A stretch of DNA of 64,000 nt. It comes from Streptomyces sp. NBC_00078. GTDB lineage: Bacteria > Actinomycetota > Actinomycetes > Streptomycetales > Streptomycetaceae. Positions 17,042 to 27,184 of this stretch are shown here, in pieces. The stretch is from contig NZ_JAPELX010000001.1 in NCBI RefSeq assembly GCF_026343335.1, positions 2,666,001 through 2,730,000 of the forward strand, in the 5' to 3' direction. A program made the position numbers and the translations under genes. The notes beneath the pieces are model-generated. The model did no database searches. It was not told the origin of the DNA and saw nothing but the letters and a program-made list of their open reading frames with translations. The stretch's first letter is position 1; each line of letters opens with the position of its first letter.

Positions 17042-18834
17042 TCCGCTTCGAGGATGTGTCCGTGACCTACGACGGGGCGGCCGAACCCACCGTTCGGGGC
17101 GTGGACTTCGAGGTGCCGGAGGGCGAACTGGTGCTGCTGGTGGGCCCGTCCGGGGTCGGCAAGTCGACGGTCCTGGGTACCGTCAGCGGGCTCGTCCCGC
17201 ACTTCACGGGCGGCACGCTCAGGGGCCGCGTCACGGTGGCGGGACGTGACACCCGCACCCACAAACCGCGCGAACTCGCGGACGTCGTGGGCACGGTGGG
17301 GCAGGACCCGCTGTCCCACTTCGTGACGGACACCGTCGAGGACGAACTCGCTTACGGAATGGAGTCGCTGGGGCTGGCGCCGGACGTGATGCGGCGCCGT
17401 GTCGAGGAGATCCTCGACCTGCTCGGCCTGGCCGATCTCCGCGACCGCCCCATCGCCACCCTGTCAGGCGGCCAGCAGCAGCGCGTCGCCATCGGCTCGG
17501 TCCTCACCCCGCACCCCAAGGTCCTGGTCCTCGACGAACCGACCTCGGCCCTCGACCCCGCGGCCGCCGAGGAGGTCCTCGCCGTCCTCCAACGTCTGGT
17601 CCACGACCTCGGCACGACCGTACTGCTGGCGGAACACCGCCTGGAACGCGTCATCCAGTACGCCGACCTGGTCGCCGTCCTGCCCGCCCCCGGGATGGCA
17701 CCCGTGCTCGGCACGCCGGCCGAGATGATGGCCGTATCCCCGGTGTACCCCCCTGTGGTCGCCCTCGGCCGGCTGGCCGAATGGACCCCGTTGCCGCTGA
17801 CGGTGCGCGACGCGCGGCGCCGGGCGGGGGATCTCCGGGAGCGGCTGACCGAGCAGCGGACACAGACCGCGCCAGACGGCCCGAAGCATGGGGTGACTGT
17901 GGCAGACGGCCCGAAGCACGAGGCGAGCGTGGCAGACGGCCCGAAGCACGGGGCGACCGTGGCAGACGGTCCTGAACATGAGGTGCCCAGCGCCGCGGCG
18001 AAGGACACGGACCCGCCTCGGTGGCCCTTCCTCGCCCGCAGACGCACGAGTGTCCGCTCGGCGGTCGCGTCCCCGACTCCCGCCCCCACCGCGGAAGTTC
18101 GCGGCCTGTCCGTGCGCCGCGCCCGGGTCGACGCCCTCCGGCACGTCGATCTCGCCGTCTCCCCCGGCGAGACGGTCGCTCTCATGGGGCGCAACGGGGC
18201 CGGCAAGTCGACGCTGCTCAGCACACTCGTCGGGCTGGTCGAGCCGTCCGCCGGAACGGTCCGGGTCGGCGGTGTCGTCCCCCACCGCACGGCGCCCCCG
18301 GACCTCGTTCGCCGCGTGGGCCTGGTACCCCAGGAGCCCCGCGACCTCCTCTACGCCGACACGGTCGCCGGCGAGTGCGCGGCGGCCGACCGGGACGCCC
18401 GGGCAAAACCGGGCACCTGCCGGTCACTGGTGTCAAAGCTGCTTCCGGGTATCACCGACGACATCCATCCGCGGGACCTCTCCGAGGGCCAGTGCCTCAC
18501 GCTCGCCCTGGCCGTGGTGCTGACCGCGCGGCCACCCCTGCTGCTCCTCGACGAGCCGACCCGCGGCCTGGACTACGCGGCGAAGGCCCGCCTGGTGACC
18601 GTGTTGCGCGCTCTGGCCGCCGAGGCGCACACGATCGTCCTGGCCACGCACGATGTGGAGCTGGCCGCCGAACTCGCCCACCGGGTGGTGCTGCTGGCCG
18701 ACGGCGAGGTGATCGCCGACGGCCCGATGGCCGACGTGGTCGTCTCGTCCCCGTCCTTCGCCCCGCAGATCACCAAGATCCTGGCCCCGCAGAAGTGGCT
18801 CACCGTCACCCAGGTCCGGGAGGCACTCGCATGA
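17038..18834 (+). CDS. ecfA: Fused double ATPase of an ECF transporter (EcfA-EcfA')
   Basis: The 598-residue protein holds two ABC ATPases. Half one: Walker A GPSGVGKST (~36-44), signature LSGGQQQRVA (~141), Walker B VLVLDEPTSALDP. Half two: GRNGAGKST (~384-392), a divergent signature LSEGQCLTLA, Walker B LLLLDEPTRGLDY. ECF systems usually use two separate or two identical ATPases; here one chain supplies both. The linker contains four tandem ten-residue units (DGPKHGVTVA-like; 17875-17994). The start is the GTG at 17038, overlapping the EcfT stop. It powers uptake by ATP hydrolysis at the inner face of the membrane. Confidence 0.92.
   Translation: MIRFEDVSVTYDGAAEPTVRGVDFEVPEGELVLLVGPSGVGKSTVLGTVSGLVPHFTGGTLRGRVTVAGRDTRTHKPRELADVVGTVGQDPLSHFVTDTVEDELAYGMESLGLAPDVMRRRVEEILDLLGLADLRDRPIATLSGGQQQRVAIGSVLTPHPKVLVLDEPTSALDPAAAEEVLAVLQRLVHDLGTTVLLAEHRLERVIQYADLVAVLPAPGMAPVLGTPAEMMAVSPVYPPVVALGRLAEWTPLPLTVRDARRRAGDLRERLTEQRTQTAPDGPKHGVTVADGPKHEASVADGPKHGATVADGPEHEVPSAAAKDTDPPRWPFLARRRTSVRSAVASPTPAPTAEVRGLSVRRARVDALRHVDLAVSPGETVALMGRNGAGKSTLLSTLVGLVEPSAGTVRVGGVVPHRTAPPDLVRRVGLVPQEPRDLLYADTVAGECAAADRDARAKPGTCRSLVSKLLPGITDDIHPRDLSEGQCLTLALAVVLTARPPLLLLDEPTRGLDYAAKARLVTVLRALAAEAHTIVLATHDVELAAELAHRVVLLADGEVIADGPMADVVVSSPSFAPQITKILAPQKWLTVTQVREALA
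17875..17994 (+). repeat. Four tandem 30-bp units encoding the ATPase linker
   Basis: Units start at 17875, 17905, 17935 and 17965. Each begins gacggcccgaagca or a close variant and encodes DGPKHxxxVA. The last unit is the most divergent (DGPEHEVPSA). The 30-bp period keeps the reading frame, so copy-number change would only alter linker length. Confidence 0.9.
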
Positions 18835-19649
18835 CCGGGAGCCCGGCGGCCAGGGCCATCCGCCTCGGCCCACGATCCATCACCGCCCTCGTCCTCGTCA
18901 GCGCCGTCGGTGTCGTCGGCTTCGGCTGGCCCTTCCTCGCCCCGCCGGCCTCGCAGCTGAGCGCGCATGCGCAGGACGCGCCCTGGCTGTTCGCGGGACT
19001 GCTGGTGCTGCTGGTCGCCGTGGTGGCGGCGACGATCTCCGAGTCGGGCCTCGGACCGAAGGCGGTCGCCATGCTGGGCGTGCTCGCGGCGACCGGGGCC
19101 GCGCTGCGTCCGCTCGGCGCCGGAACCGCGGGCATCGAGCCGATGTTCTTCCTGATGGTGCTGAGCGGGCGGGTGCTCGGCCCCGGCTTCGGCTACACCC
19201 TCGGCTCGCTCACCATGTTCGCGTCCGCGCTGCTCACGGGCGGGGTGGGCCCATGGATGCCGTTCCAGATGCTGGCGATGGGATGGTTCACGATGGGGGC
19301 CGGGCTGCTGCCCGGCCCGGACCGGCTCCGGGGGCGGGGCGAACTCGCCCTCCTCGCCGTCTACGGCTTCCTCGCCGCCTTCGCCTACGGCACGCTCCTG
19401 AACCTGGCCGGCTGGCCCTTCATAGGCGCGCTCGCCTCCGGCATCGCCTTCGACCCGCACGCCGCCGTCCCCGCCAATCTGGCCCGGTTCCTCGCGTACT
19501 GCACGGCCACCTCGCTGGGCTGGGACCTGGGCCGGGCCACGGTCACCGTGCTCCTGACGCTCAGCCTCGGCCCGGCCGTACTCAGGGCGCTACGCAGAGC
19601 CACCCGACGGGCGTCGTTCGAGACCGCGGTCACATTCGAGTCCTGTTGA
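18831..19649 (+). CDS. ecfS: ECF transporter S component (substrate-binding membrane protein)
   Basis: This 272-residue membrane protein has about six to seven hydrophobic helices, including ITALVLVSAVGVVGFGWPFL and the small-residue-rich GFGYTLGSLTMFASALLTGG. The second contains the AxxxA-like packing motif of S components. It overlaps the ATPase stop by ATGA and is the last gene of the B12-riboswitch operon. A central segment (GVGPWMPFQMLAMGWFTMGA) is typical of the family Streptomyces annotate as 'ECF transporter S component'. It should bind the vitamin directly. Cobalamin specificity is inferred from the riboswitch; the sequence alone does not tell. Confidence 0.85.
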   Translation: MTGSPAARAIRLGPRSITALVLVSAVGVVGFGWPFLAPPASQLSAHAQDAPWLFAGLLVLLVAVVAATISESGLGPKAVAMLGVLAATGAALRPLGAGTAGIEPMFFLMVLSGRVLGPGFGYTLGSLTMFASALLTGGVGPWMPFQMLAMGWFTMGAGLLPGPDRLRGRGELALLAVYGFLAAFAYGTLLNLAGWPFIGALASGIAFDPHAAVPANLARFLAYCTATSLGWDLGRATVTVLLTLSLGPAVLRALRRATRRASFETAVTFESC

Positions 19650-19940
19650 CCGGTGAACCACCACACATGACCCACATCACCCACTAACTGCCCTAGTAGT
19701 GCATATCGGGCCCCATGTCCACGCCATAAGAGCCTCTGACCTGCACTTTGAGAGCCAGGTCACACCACCCCCACCTCCCCCACATACGACCACAACTAGC
19801 AAATAGGGTCATTGCGGACGCCCTCCGAGCCTGTTTCTCTGGATGACGTCGCACGGCGCCGACGAGCCCCAGGGCCTCGGCGCCGACGCATGCCCCTCGG
19901 GGCAGCACGCGACACCCTGTCCCCGAAGAAAAGGTTCCTC
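19650..19940. other. Intergenic region upstream of the transglycosylase-like gene, with one inverted repeat
   Basis: About 290 bases without a gene. It holds TGACCTG (19737-19743) and CAGGTCA (19756-19762), seven-base arms around twelve bases, which could be an operator or small hairpin. I looked for a c-di-AMP (ydaO) aptamer, common before Streptomyces cell-wall hydrolases, and could not recognise one. Confidence 0.45.
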
Positions 19941-20360
19941 GTGCCCGTCTCCCGCATCGCCCGCACCCTCGCGTCCCCGAAGAAGGCCCTCGCCTCCGCC
20001 GCCGTGGCTGCCGCCACCGCCGGCCTGGTGCTGACCGCGGCTCCCGCTCACGCCGCGACCGCCAACTCGGCCGCAGGTGCCCAGACGATCGCGCACAAGA
20101 TGATCCCGAGCGCGGCCCAGTACAACGCCTTCAGCAAGATCGTGGAGCACGAGAGCGGCTGGAACGTCACCGCCACCAACTCCTCCTCCGGCGCCTACGG
20201 CCTGGTCCAGGCTCTGCCCGGCTCGAAGATGGCCTCCGCCGGAGCGGACTGGAAGACCAGTGCCAAGACCCAGATCAAGTGGGGTCTGGACTACATGAAC
20301 TCCCGCTACGGCAGCCCGACCGGCGCCTGGGCCTTCTGGCAGGCCAACGGCTGGTACTGA
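19941..20360 (+). CDS. Secreted lytic-transglycosylase-like protein (SLT fold)
   Basis: This 139-residue protein has a signal peptide (ALASAAVAAATAGLVLTAAP, cut after AHA). A compact domain follows with IVEHESGWNVTATNSSSGAY, in which the Glu of HESGWN is the expected catalytic acid of SLT/lysozyme-like folds, then GLVQALPGSKM and WGLDYMNSRYGSPTGAWAFW. It should cut glycan strands in the cell wall. The start is the GTG at 19941, with AAAGG upstream; the frame is open earlier, but in the leader. The protein ends right after the catalytic fold, so it is a minimal version. A strong terminator follows. Confidence 0.85.
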   Translation: MPVSRIARTLASPKKALASAAVAAATAGLVLTAAPAHAATANSAAGAQTIAHKMIPSAAQYNAFSKIVEHESGWNVTATNSSSGAYGLVQALPGSKMASAGADWKTSAKTQIKWGLDYMNSRYGSPTGAWAFWQANGWY

Positions 20361-20420
20361 GCCACACCGAACCAAGCCACGCCGAGCCGGGCCACACAGG
20401 CCTGACGACGCCCGCAAGAC

Positions 20421-20458
20421 CGAAGGCGGCGGCCCCGATCCCCGGGCCGCCGCCTTCG
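20421..20458 (+). terminator. Strong hairpin terminator
   Basis: CGAAGGCGGCGGCCC (20421-20435) pairs perfectly with GGGCCGCCGCCTTCG (20444-20458) across eight bases. It lies between the transglycosylase-like gene and the convergent lipase gene and may serve both. Confidence 0.85.
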
Positions 20459-20555
20459 CCATGCCCTCGGGTCCCAGGTTCCGGCCCCGCCCCCAACCCC
20501 TGCCCCCGCCCCTGCCCCTGCCCCTGCCCCTGGGCGCGGCCTCCCCGCGCCCGGA

Positions 20556-21803
20556 TCACCCCCGTACGCCGTCGAAGAACCGCACCACCTGCGGTGCCGA
20601 CGTCGCGAACCCGCCGAAGTGGTCCACGGCTCCCTGGTCCACCACCCGCACCTTCGCCCCCTGGCCGGCGAGAGCGCGGGCGCAGGTGCGGGTGTTGCCG
20701 ATGGGGACATCGGTGTCGTTGTCCGCCGTGTACAGCCGCACCGGCACATCCGGTTTCCAGTCGCAGGCGTGGTCGGCCGAGCGCATCGCGGTGAGCAGCG
20801 GGCCCGTCGGATGCCGCAGACGCTCGTAGAAGGCCGGTGTGAGCAGTCGCTTCACCGAGGGCGCGAGACCCCTGACCACGTCCTCCTCCTGGTGACGCCC
20901 GTCGAAGAGGCCCGCCACGCGGCTCGCGTAGGGCGCGCGGAAGACCTCCGCCGGGTTCTTGTACAGGTGATGCAGCCTGTTCTGCGCCACCAGCCAGTAC
21001 GAGATGTAGAGGACGCCGCTCGTGTCGTTGACCCGCCCGTCGAACAGGGCCGGCATCTCCTGGCCCTCCAGGTCGTACGGCCCGCTCACCGGGGCCAGCG
21101 CCTTCAGCCGGAAGTGCCGGTCGGCGCCCGATCGCAGCGCCTTGCCGAGCGCCATCGCGACCTGACCACCCTGCGAGAAGCCGGTCGCGTACACGTCCCC
21201 GGTGAGCGGGCGGCCGAGCCGGTCCGCGGCCGTGCGGGCGGCGCGCAGCATGTCGACGGAGGCCGTCACCGACGAGGCGGTGTCCATGTAGGGGTGCAGC
21301 CCCGGGCCCCTGCCGAGGCCGAGATAGTCGGGGGCGGCCACCGCGCGGCCGGCGCTCGCGTTCAGATAGGACGGGATGCGGCCGAAGTCCTCGCCCACGG
21401 AGGGTGCGTAGTCCCGGTGGACCATCGTGCCGTGCGTGTCGGAGACGAGGTCGAGCCGGTGGGCGCCGCCCTTGGGGAGCGTGAGCAGGCCCGTCGCGGT
21501 CGTGGGTTTCCCGTGCGGGTCCACCGTCCGGTACGTCAGACGGTACGCCCGCACTCCGTACCGTACGGGACCTGCGGCGACGTCCCGCGCGGTCAGGAAC
21601 GTCCTGACCTGCGCGGCGTCATGATCCGCGACCAATGTGACGGAGACCGGCTCGCCGCGTCGCGGCTGGTGCGTCTGCCCGCCTGCGGCCACGGCAGGGG
21701 CGACGGCGAGCCCGGCGAGCAGCAGGGCCGCCGCTCCGGCGAGTCCTCGCCGGGTCCGCCAACTGGTCCTTGTTTCCTGGGATTTGCACGTCTCATCACT
21801 CAT
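20556..21803 (-). CDS. Secreted alpha/beta-hydrolase (secretory lipase-like)
   Basis: The 415-residue protein has a signal peptide after a twin-arginine-like start (RTRRGLAGAAALLLAGLAVA). The nucleophile elbow is YATGFSQGGQVAMA (~217-230), the acid Asp is probably in YTADNDTDVPIG, and the catalytic His is in AVDHFGG near the end. The overall pattern matches bacterial secretory lipases/esterases of the LIP family. I chose the ATG at 21803; upstream in-frame codons are not supported by family length. Released outside the cell, it would hydrolyse lipid or polyketide esters. Real substrate unknown. Confidence 0.85.
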   Translation of the reverse strand: MSDETCKSQETRTSWRTRRGLAGAAALLLAGLAVAPAVAAGGQTHQPRRGEPVSVTLVADHDAAQVRTFLTARDVAAGPVRYGVRAYRLTYRTVDPHGKPTTATGLLTLPKGGAHRLDLVSDTHGTMVHRDYAPSVGEDFGRIPSYLNASAGRAVAAPDYLGLGRGPGLHPYMDTASSVTASVDMLRAARTAADRLGRPLTGDVYATGFSQGGQVAMALGKALRSGADRHFRLKALAPVSGPYDLEGQEMPALFDGRVNDTSGVLYISYWLVAQNRLHHLYKNPAEVFRAPYASRVAGLFDGRHQEEDVVRGLAPSVKRLLTPAFYERLRHPTGPLLTAMRSADHACDWKPDVPVRLYTADNDTDVPIGNTRTCARALAGQGAKVRVVDQGAVDHFGGFATSAPQVVRFFDGVRG

Positions 21804-21906
21804 GTCCCCGACGCTACGGACGCGCACCGCACGCCGACATCCGAGACTCCCCCGCGTCCGTGGTGGACTTGAGTGCACCCAGCCCGTCCGGCCACCCGGA
21901 GACTCG

Positions 21907-22614
21907 ATGAGCGAACAGAGCAGCAGCACCGGCACCGGCACACCGCCGGACGACCCTCACGAGACACGCGGACTGCGACTGGTGGTCGTGCTGTTGGGGC
22001 TCACCGTGGTCAGCGGTCTGATCGACGCCGTGAGCTATCTGGGACTCGGACACGTCTTCACCGCGAACATGACCGGCAACGTGGTGGTGCTGGGCTTCGC
22101 CGCCGCCGGCGCGCCGGGCTTCTCCGTGCCGCACACGGCGACCTCCCTTTGCTGTTTCCTGCTGGGCGCGGTGGCCGGCGGGCGGGTGGCGCGGTGGCGG
22201 GGCGAGGGGTCGCGCCGTACCTGGGCCCGGCTCGTCCTGGCCGCGGAGGCGGCCCTGGTGGGCGCCTCGGCGGTGGCCGCGTTCGCCGCGCCGCACGCCA
22301 CCGCCGGCGACTACGCCCTGATCGCCCTCACCGCCTTCGCGATGGGCCTGCGCAACGCCACGGTTCGCAAGCTCGGCATCCCCGACCTCACCACGACCGT
22401 CCTCACGATGACCCTGACGGGGCTCGCCTCCGACTCCCGCGCGGGCGGCGGCTCGGGCCACCGCTCCCCGCGCCGCTCGGCCTCCGTCGTGGCGATGGCC
22501 GGCGGGGCCTGGCTCGGCGCATGGCTGGTGATCCACCACGGCCTGGGCATTCCGCTGCTGGTCGCGGCGGTGGCGACGGGAGTGCTGGCGGTGGTGGCCT
22601 CGGGGCGGGAGTAG
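21907..22614 (+). CDS. DUF1275 (YoaK) family membrane protein
   Basis: This 235-residue protein has about six helices. The family signature is clear at the start (VVSGLIDAVSYLGLGHVFTA, then NMTGNVVVLGFA) and in the middle (FAMGLRNATVRKLGIPDLTT, then TVLTMTLTGLASDS). DUF1275 proteins are widespread inner-membrane proteins without a settled function. The start ATG at 21907 fits the family. It lies divergent from the lipase, sharing a ~100-base promoter region. Confidence 0.88.
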   Translation: MSEQSSSTGTGTPPDDPHETRGLRLVVVLLGLTVVSGLIDAVSYLGLGHVFTANMTGNVVVLGFAAAGAPGFSVPHTATSLCCFLLGAVAGGRVARWRGEGSRRTWARLVLAAEAALVGASAVAAFAAPHATAGDYALIALTAFAMGLRNATVRKLGIPDLTTTVLTMTLTGLASDSRAGGGSGHRSPRRSASVVAMAGGAWLGAWLVIHHGLGIPLLVAAVATGVLAVVASGRE

Positions 22615-22623
22615 CGCCGTACG

Positions 22624-23094
22624 TCAGCCGGGGTCGGCCGGGATGCGATGGTCCGGCCGGCCGTCCTTGGCGAGGATCGAGTGGTCGTGGGCGACCGCCC
22701 GGTACAGCCGCATACCGGAGTCGCCGTGTACGTCGTCGAGCGTCCAGACCCTTCCGCCGTGCCGCCGGGACCGGCGGGAGAACACCTCGATCGCACGCTC
22801 GGCGTCCGGGCCCGCCACGGCCCCGGCGACCGCGGCCATGTACACCCCCTGCCCCGTCCCGATCGGCGCCGACGAGTCGAAGACCGAGACTGCCACCTCG
22901 GGCCGCACGGCGATATTGCGGGAATGCAGGGCCCCCGGCGACGACACCCAGAAGAACTCGCGGCACCCCTCGTGGGCGAAGTAGACGGGCGAACTCCACG
23001 GCCGCCCGTCCTCATCGGCGGTGGCGAGGACCATGTACAGGTTCGCGTCGACGATGCCGCGCACGATGTCACCGCGGTCCGTGCCGGAACTCAT
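22624..23094 (-). CDS. Pyridoxamine 5'-phosphate oxidase-like flavin/F420-binding protein
   Basis: This 156-residue split-barrel protein has LYMVLATADEDGRPWSSPVY and FFWVSSPGALHSRNIAVRPE, the standard PNPOx-like pattern. In actinobacteria, many of these bind FMN, F420 or haem rather than acting in B6 synthesis, so no exact reaction can be given. It starts one base before the upstream gene's stop region, so the two form a small operon. It runs convergent to the DUF1275 gene. Confidence 0.82.
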   Translation of the reverse strand: MSSGTDRGDIVRGIVDANLYMVLATADEDGRPWSSPVYFAHEGCREFFWVSSPGALHSRNIAVRPEVAVSVFDSSAPIGTGQGVYMAAVAGAVAGPDAERAIEVFSRRSRRHGGRVWTLDDVHGDSGMRLYRAVAHDHSILAKDGRPDHRIPADPG

Positions 23095-23095
23095 C

Positions 23096-23554
23096 TCACC
23101 GGCTCCTGCGGTAGGAGAGGGAGAAGTCCCGCTCCCACGCGGCCGACTCGCCACGAGCGATCTCCCAGGCGCCGCGGATGGTGTCGCCGTCCTCGCTCAC
23201 GTACCCGACGTACCGCTGCCGGAAGCTCAGCGGCGAGAAGTCCGGGCTCTCGCGCAGCAGTTGCCACACCCCCTCGTCGAAGGTCATGGCATACAGCCGT
23301 ACGACGCCCCGCGAGTCGTAGTAGTGCTGCGTGCAGCCGCCCGTCTCCGGGTCGACCGCGATGATCGCCAAGCCGTCCGGTGCCGGGTTCGGCGCCTCCG
23401 TCCGCTGGACCAGGAACTGCCCGTCCAAGGTCCACTCGAACACGCTGCGCCCGGGAGGCACCCCCATCCCCGGGAACTCGGCCTCCACCACCCACTCGCC
23501 GACCAGGACGTCCAGCCGTTTCAGGGATTCCTGCCGTGCCGCCGCATCCACCAC
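23096..23554 (-). CDS. Lipocalin/DUF1579-like protein
   Basis: The 152-residue protein has LDVLVGEWVVEAEFPGMG, FEWTLDGQFLVQRTEAP, ITGG-like turns and a late DTIRGAWEIARGES. This is the alternating-strand pattern of heme-nitrobindin/DUF1579-like beta-barrels, in which a GxW near the start is characteristic. I prefer the GTG at 23554 because GGAGG lies five bases before it; an earlier start at 23578 is possible. It is probably cotranscribed with the PNPOx-like gene. Ligand unknown. Confidence 0.68.
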   Translation of the reverse strand: MVDAAARQESLKRLDVLVGEWVVEAEFPGMGVPPGRSVFEWTLDGQFLVQRTEAPNPAPDGLAIIAVDPETGGCTQHYYDSRGVVRLYAMTFDEGVWQLLRESPDFSPLSFRQRYVGYVSEDGDTIRGAWEIARGESAAWERDFSLSYRRSR

Positions 23555-23608
23555 GCTCACCTCCATGTCCTCCATCACACAGAGGGAGACGGCGGTGGCG
23601 CGCGAAAC

Positions 23609-24136
23609 TCATCGGTCCGCGAGCCGCAACCTCGCCGTGCACAGGCCGGTCTCCCCGGCCTGCCGCGTCCGATTGCCCAGCGTCTCGCCCTCCGGGGCCT
23701 GCGGCACACGAACCTCGAACCCCAGGCTCCGCAGGAACCCCAGCCCCGGCTCCCACTGTCCCGGGCACGTGGCGGCCACCGTCCGCATCCCGCGCCCGGC
23801 CGCCTCCTCGATCAGGCGGCCCGCGACGCTCGCGCCCAGCCCCTCACGCCGGGCCTGGGGGGCAACGAGAAACATCCCCACCGAACAGCTCCCGGCATCG
23901 GGATGCCTGTCCACGACATCGACCAGGCCGACGATCCTCTCGCCCCTGCACATCACCAGCAGGCGCTTCTGGTCGAAGTCCGCGCCGTCGGGAAGGGCGT
24001 AGTACAGGCTCTGCACATCCCCCGGGAGAGCCGGACTGCCGGTCGCGGCGACGAAGTAGTCCTCGCAGGACGCGAACAGGGCGGTCACGCCCGGCTCGTC
24101 CTTTGGCCGCAGCTCACGCACCGTCATCCCGTCCAC
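23609..24136 (-). CDS. GNAT-family N-acetyltransferase
   Basis: This 175-residue protein has the GNAT acetyl-CoA loop QARREGLGASVAGRLIEEAA (~93-112), preceded by the strand CSVGMFLVAP. The C-terminal part is FLRSLGFEVR. The start is a GTG at 24136; an ATG nine bases later (24127) is also possible. The acceptor substrate is unknown. It is the upstream neighbour of the small PNPOx operon but separated from it by ~50 bases. Confidence 0.82.
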   Translation of the reverse strand: MDGMTVRELRPKDEPGVTALFASCEDYFVAATGSPALPGDVQSLYYALPDGADFDQKRLLVMCRGERIVGLVDVVDRHPDAGSCSVGMFLVAPQARREGLGASVAGRLIEEAAGRGMRTVAATCPGQWEPGLGFLRSLGFEVRVPQAPEGETLGNRTRQAGETGLCTARLRLADR

Positions 24137-24157
24137 GGTCCAGCGCCTCCCAACGTC

Positions 24158-24655
24158 TCATCTCACGCACTCGAACCACACCGTCTTACCACCCCCGGCC
24201 GCCGGACCCACACCCCATTTGTCGACCACGGCGTCGAGCAGCACGAGCCCGCGCCCGCCCTCCGCCTCCAGCGACAACTCAGCTGAAACACAAGGCAGTT
24301 GAGGACAGCTGTCCGCCACCTCCACCCTGACTCCCGCCGCCGACCGCAACAGCAGCAGCACACAGCGCCGGTCCGGAACATGGCGTACGACGTTGGCGAC
24401 CAGTTCGGTCACACCGAGCTCCACGGCGTCGGTCAGCTCCGCCAGCTCCCACTCGTCGAGCAGCGAGCGGACGATACGGCGGATGTGCCGGGCGGAGTGT
24501 TCGCCTGCGGTGAGGCTCAGGCGGTAGGTGGGGGGAAGTAGAGGTTCACAGGACGAGCGTGACGTGCCACAACTACTCTGGGCTACGGGGCGAATACAAC
24601 ACGTCCCGAAGTGGACGGAGTTGGTTGCACAGAGAGGGCCGTGCGTGACCCACAT
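24158..24655 (-). CDS. HATPase_c ATP-binding protein (SpoIIAB/anti-sigma-like) of a whiJ-like locus
   Basis: The 165-residue protein shows the GHKL pattern: N-box ELGVTELVANVVRHVPD, a G1 box VEVADSCPQ, and G2 GGRGLVLLDAVVDKWG. In Streptomyces such lone ATP-binding domains sit beside XRE/DUF5753 and DUF397 genes (whiJ-like loci), as here. They may bind and inhibit partner regulators. I chose the ATG at 24655, six bases after GAGG. This start overlaps the divergent XRE gene by eleven bases, unusual and perhaps a sign that the true start is a non-ATG codon further in. Confidence 0.78.
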   Translation of the reverse strand: MWVTHGPLCATNSVHFGTCCIRPVAQSSCGTSRSSCEPLLPPTYRLSLTAGEHSARHIRRIVRSLLDEWELAELTDAVELGVTELVANVVRHVPDRRCVLLLLRSAAGVRVEVADSCPQLPCVSAELSLEAEGGRGLVLLDAVVDKWGVGPAAGGGKTVWFECVR

Positions 24656-25452
24656 CAACATCCTCGACCCGGGGGCCTCGCCGCTCGATTACTACGGCTA
24701 TGAGCTGCGGCGGCATCGAGAGGCGGCCGGGCTGACGCAACGGCAGCTCGGGGACATCGTCAACTACACCGGATCGCTGGTTGGACAGATCGAGACTGCC
24801 CGGAAGCTGCCGACGCGGGAGTTCAGCGAGCGCTCGGATGCGGCGCTGGGGACGGGCGGGGCGCTGTCGCGGCTCGTCGAGTTGGTGATGCGGAGTCAAC
24901 TGCCGGGGTGGTTCCGGCAGGTGGCGGAGCTGGAGGCGCGGGCCACAGAGATCTGCACCTTCCACACGCACCTGGTCCACGGCCTCCTGCAGACCAAGAC
25001 GTACGCACGCGCCGTGCTCGGGGCACTGGACCGGACCGACCTTGAGGACCGCACCGCCGTACGGCTCGCACGTCAGCGAATCTTCCAGAAGGAAGAGCCA
25101 CCGGTCTTCTGGGCCGTGATCAGTGAGGCCGCACTGCGCCAGGAGATCGGCGGTCCGGAAGTCGTGCGAGGCCAACTGGCACAACTGTTGTCCTTCGAAG
25201 AGAACCCCCGGATCAACATCCAGATCCTGCCGTTCTCAGCCGGGGTGCACGCGGGACTACAGGGCTCGTTCGACCTCTTCCGCTTCGCGAGCGATCCGGC
25301 CATCGTCTATACCGAAAGCTATGGCAGCGGGCATCCAACCGCGAATCCGGACACCATCAAGGACTGTTCGCTCCGTTACGATCATCTGCGGGCCGCCGCA
25401 CTCTCCCTCACGGACACGGCGGAGCTGATCCGGCGAGTGATGGAGGAACGCT

Positions 25453-25481
<29 letters not shown>
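24645..25481 (+). CDS. XRE-family regulator with DUF5753 domain (WhiJ-like)
   Basis: The 278-residue protein has an N-terminal helix-turn-helix (LRRHREAAGLTQRQLGDIVN, then SLVGQIETARKLPTREF) and a long C-terminal DUF5753 domain (CTFHTHLVHGLLQTKTYARA; NPRINIQILPFSAGVHAGLQ). The start is the GTG at 24645, with GAGAGGG upstream. Its 3' end overlaps the DUF397 gene by 29 bases. In S. coelicolor the related WhiJ represses development until its small DUF397 partner relieves it, so this trio is probably a developmental or antibiotic-linked switch. Target genes are unknown. Confidence 0.88.
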
Positions 25482-27013
<1,532 letters not shown>

Positions 27014-27014
27014 C

Positions 27015-27028
27015 TAGTACGTGTTCTA
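27015..27028. promoter_or_regulatory. KstR-type operator (box 3)
   Basis: TAGTACGTGTTCTA fits TnnAACnnGTTnnA with one mismatch and lies within the larger palindrome AACTAGTACGTGTTCTAGTT (27012-27031). It sits in the gap between the thiolase and P450 genes and could control both. Confidence 0.72.
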
Positions 27029-27184
27029 GTTCCTTGTGCAGTCTGCTGACAGCTCAACCACAACCGCAAGGGTTGTGCACGCAATTCGGCTTGCCCTACC
27101 TATTGCCTCTTGTAGAACCCGTTACTACCTTCACGGCAAACCTGAAGAACTGACGAGTCGTCAGAACTCAAGCCGGAGTCGCCC

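Noticed and set aside
17875..17994. CRISPR-like array of 30-bp repeats
   Set aside because: Directly tandem, coding units in the ATPase linker with no spacers.
19650..19940. c-di-AMP (ydaO) riboswitch before the transglycosylase-like gene
   Set aside because: Expected because of gene context, but the conserved ydaO blocks could not be found.
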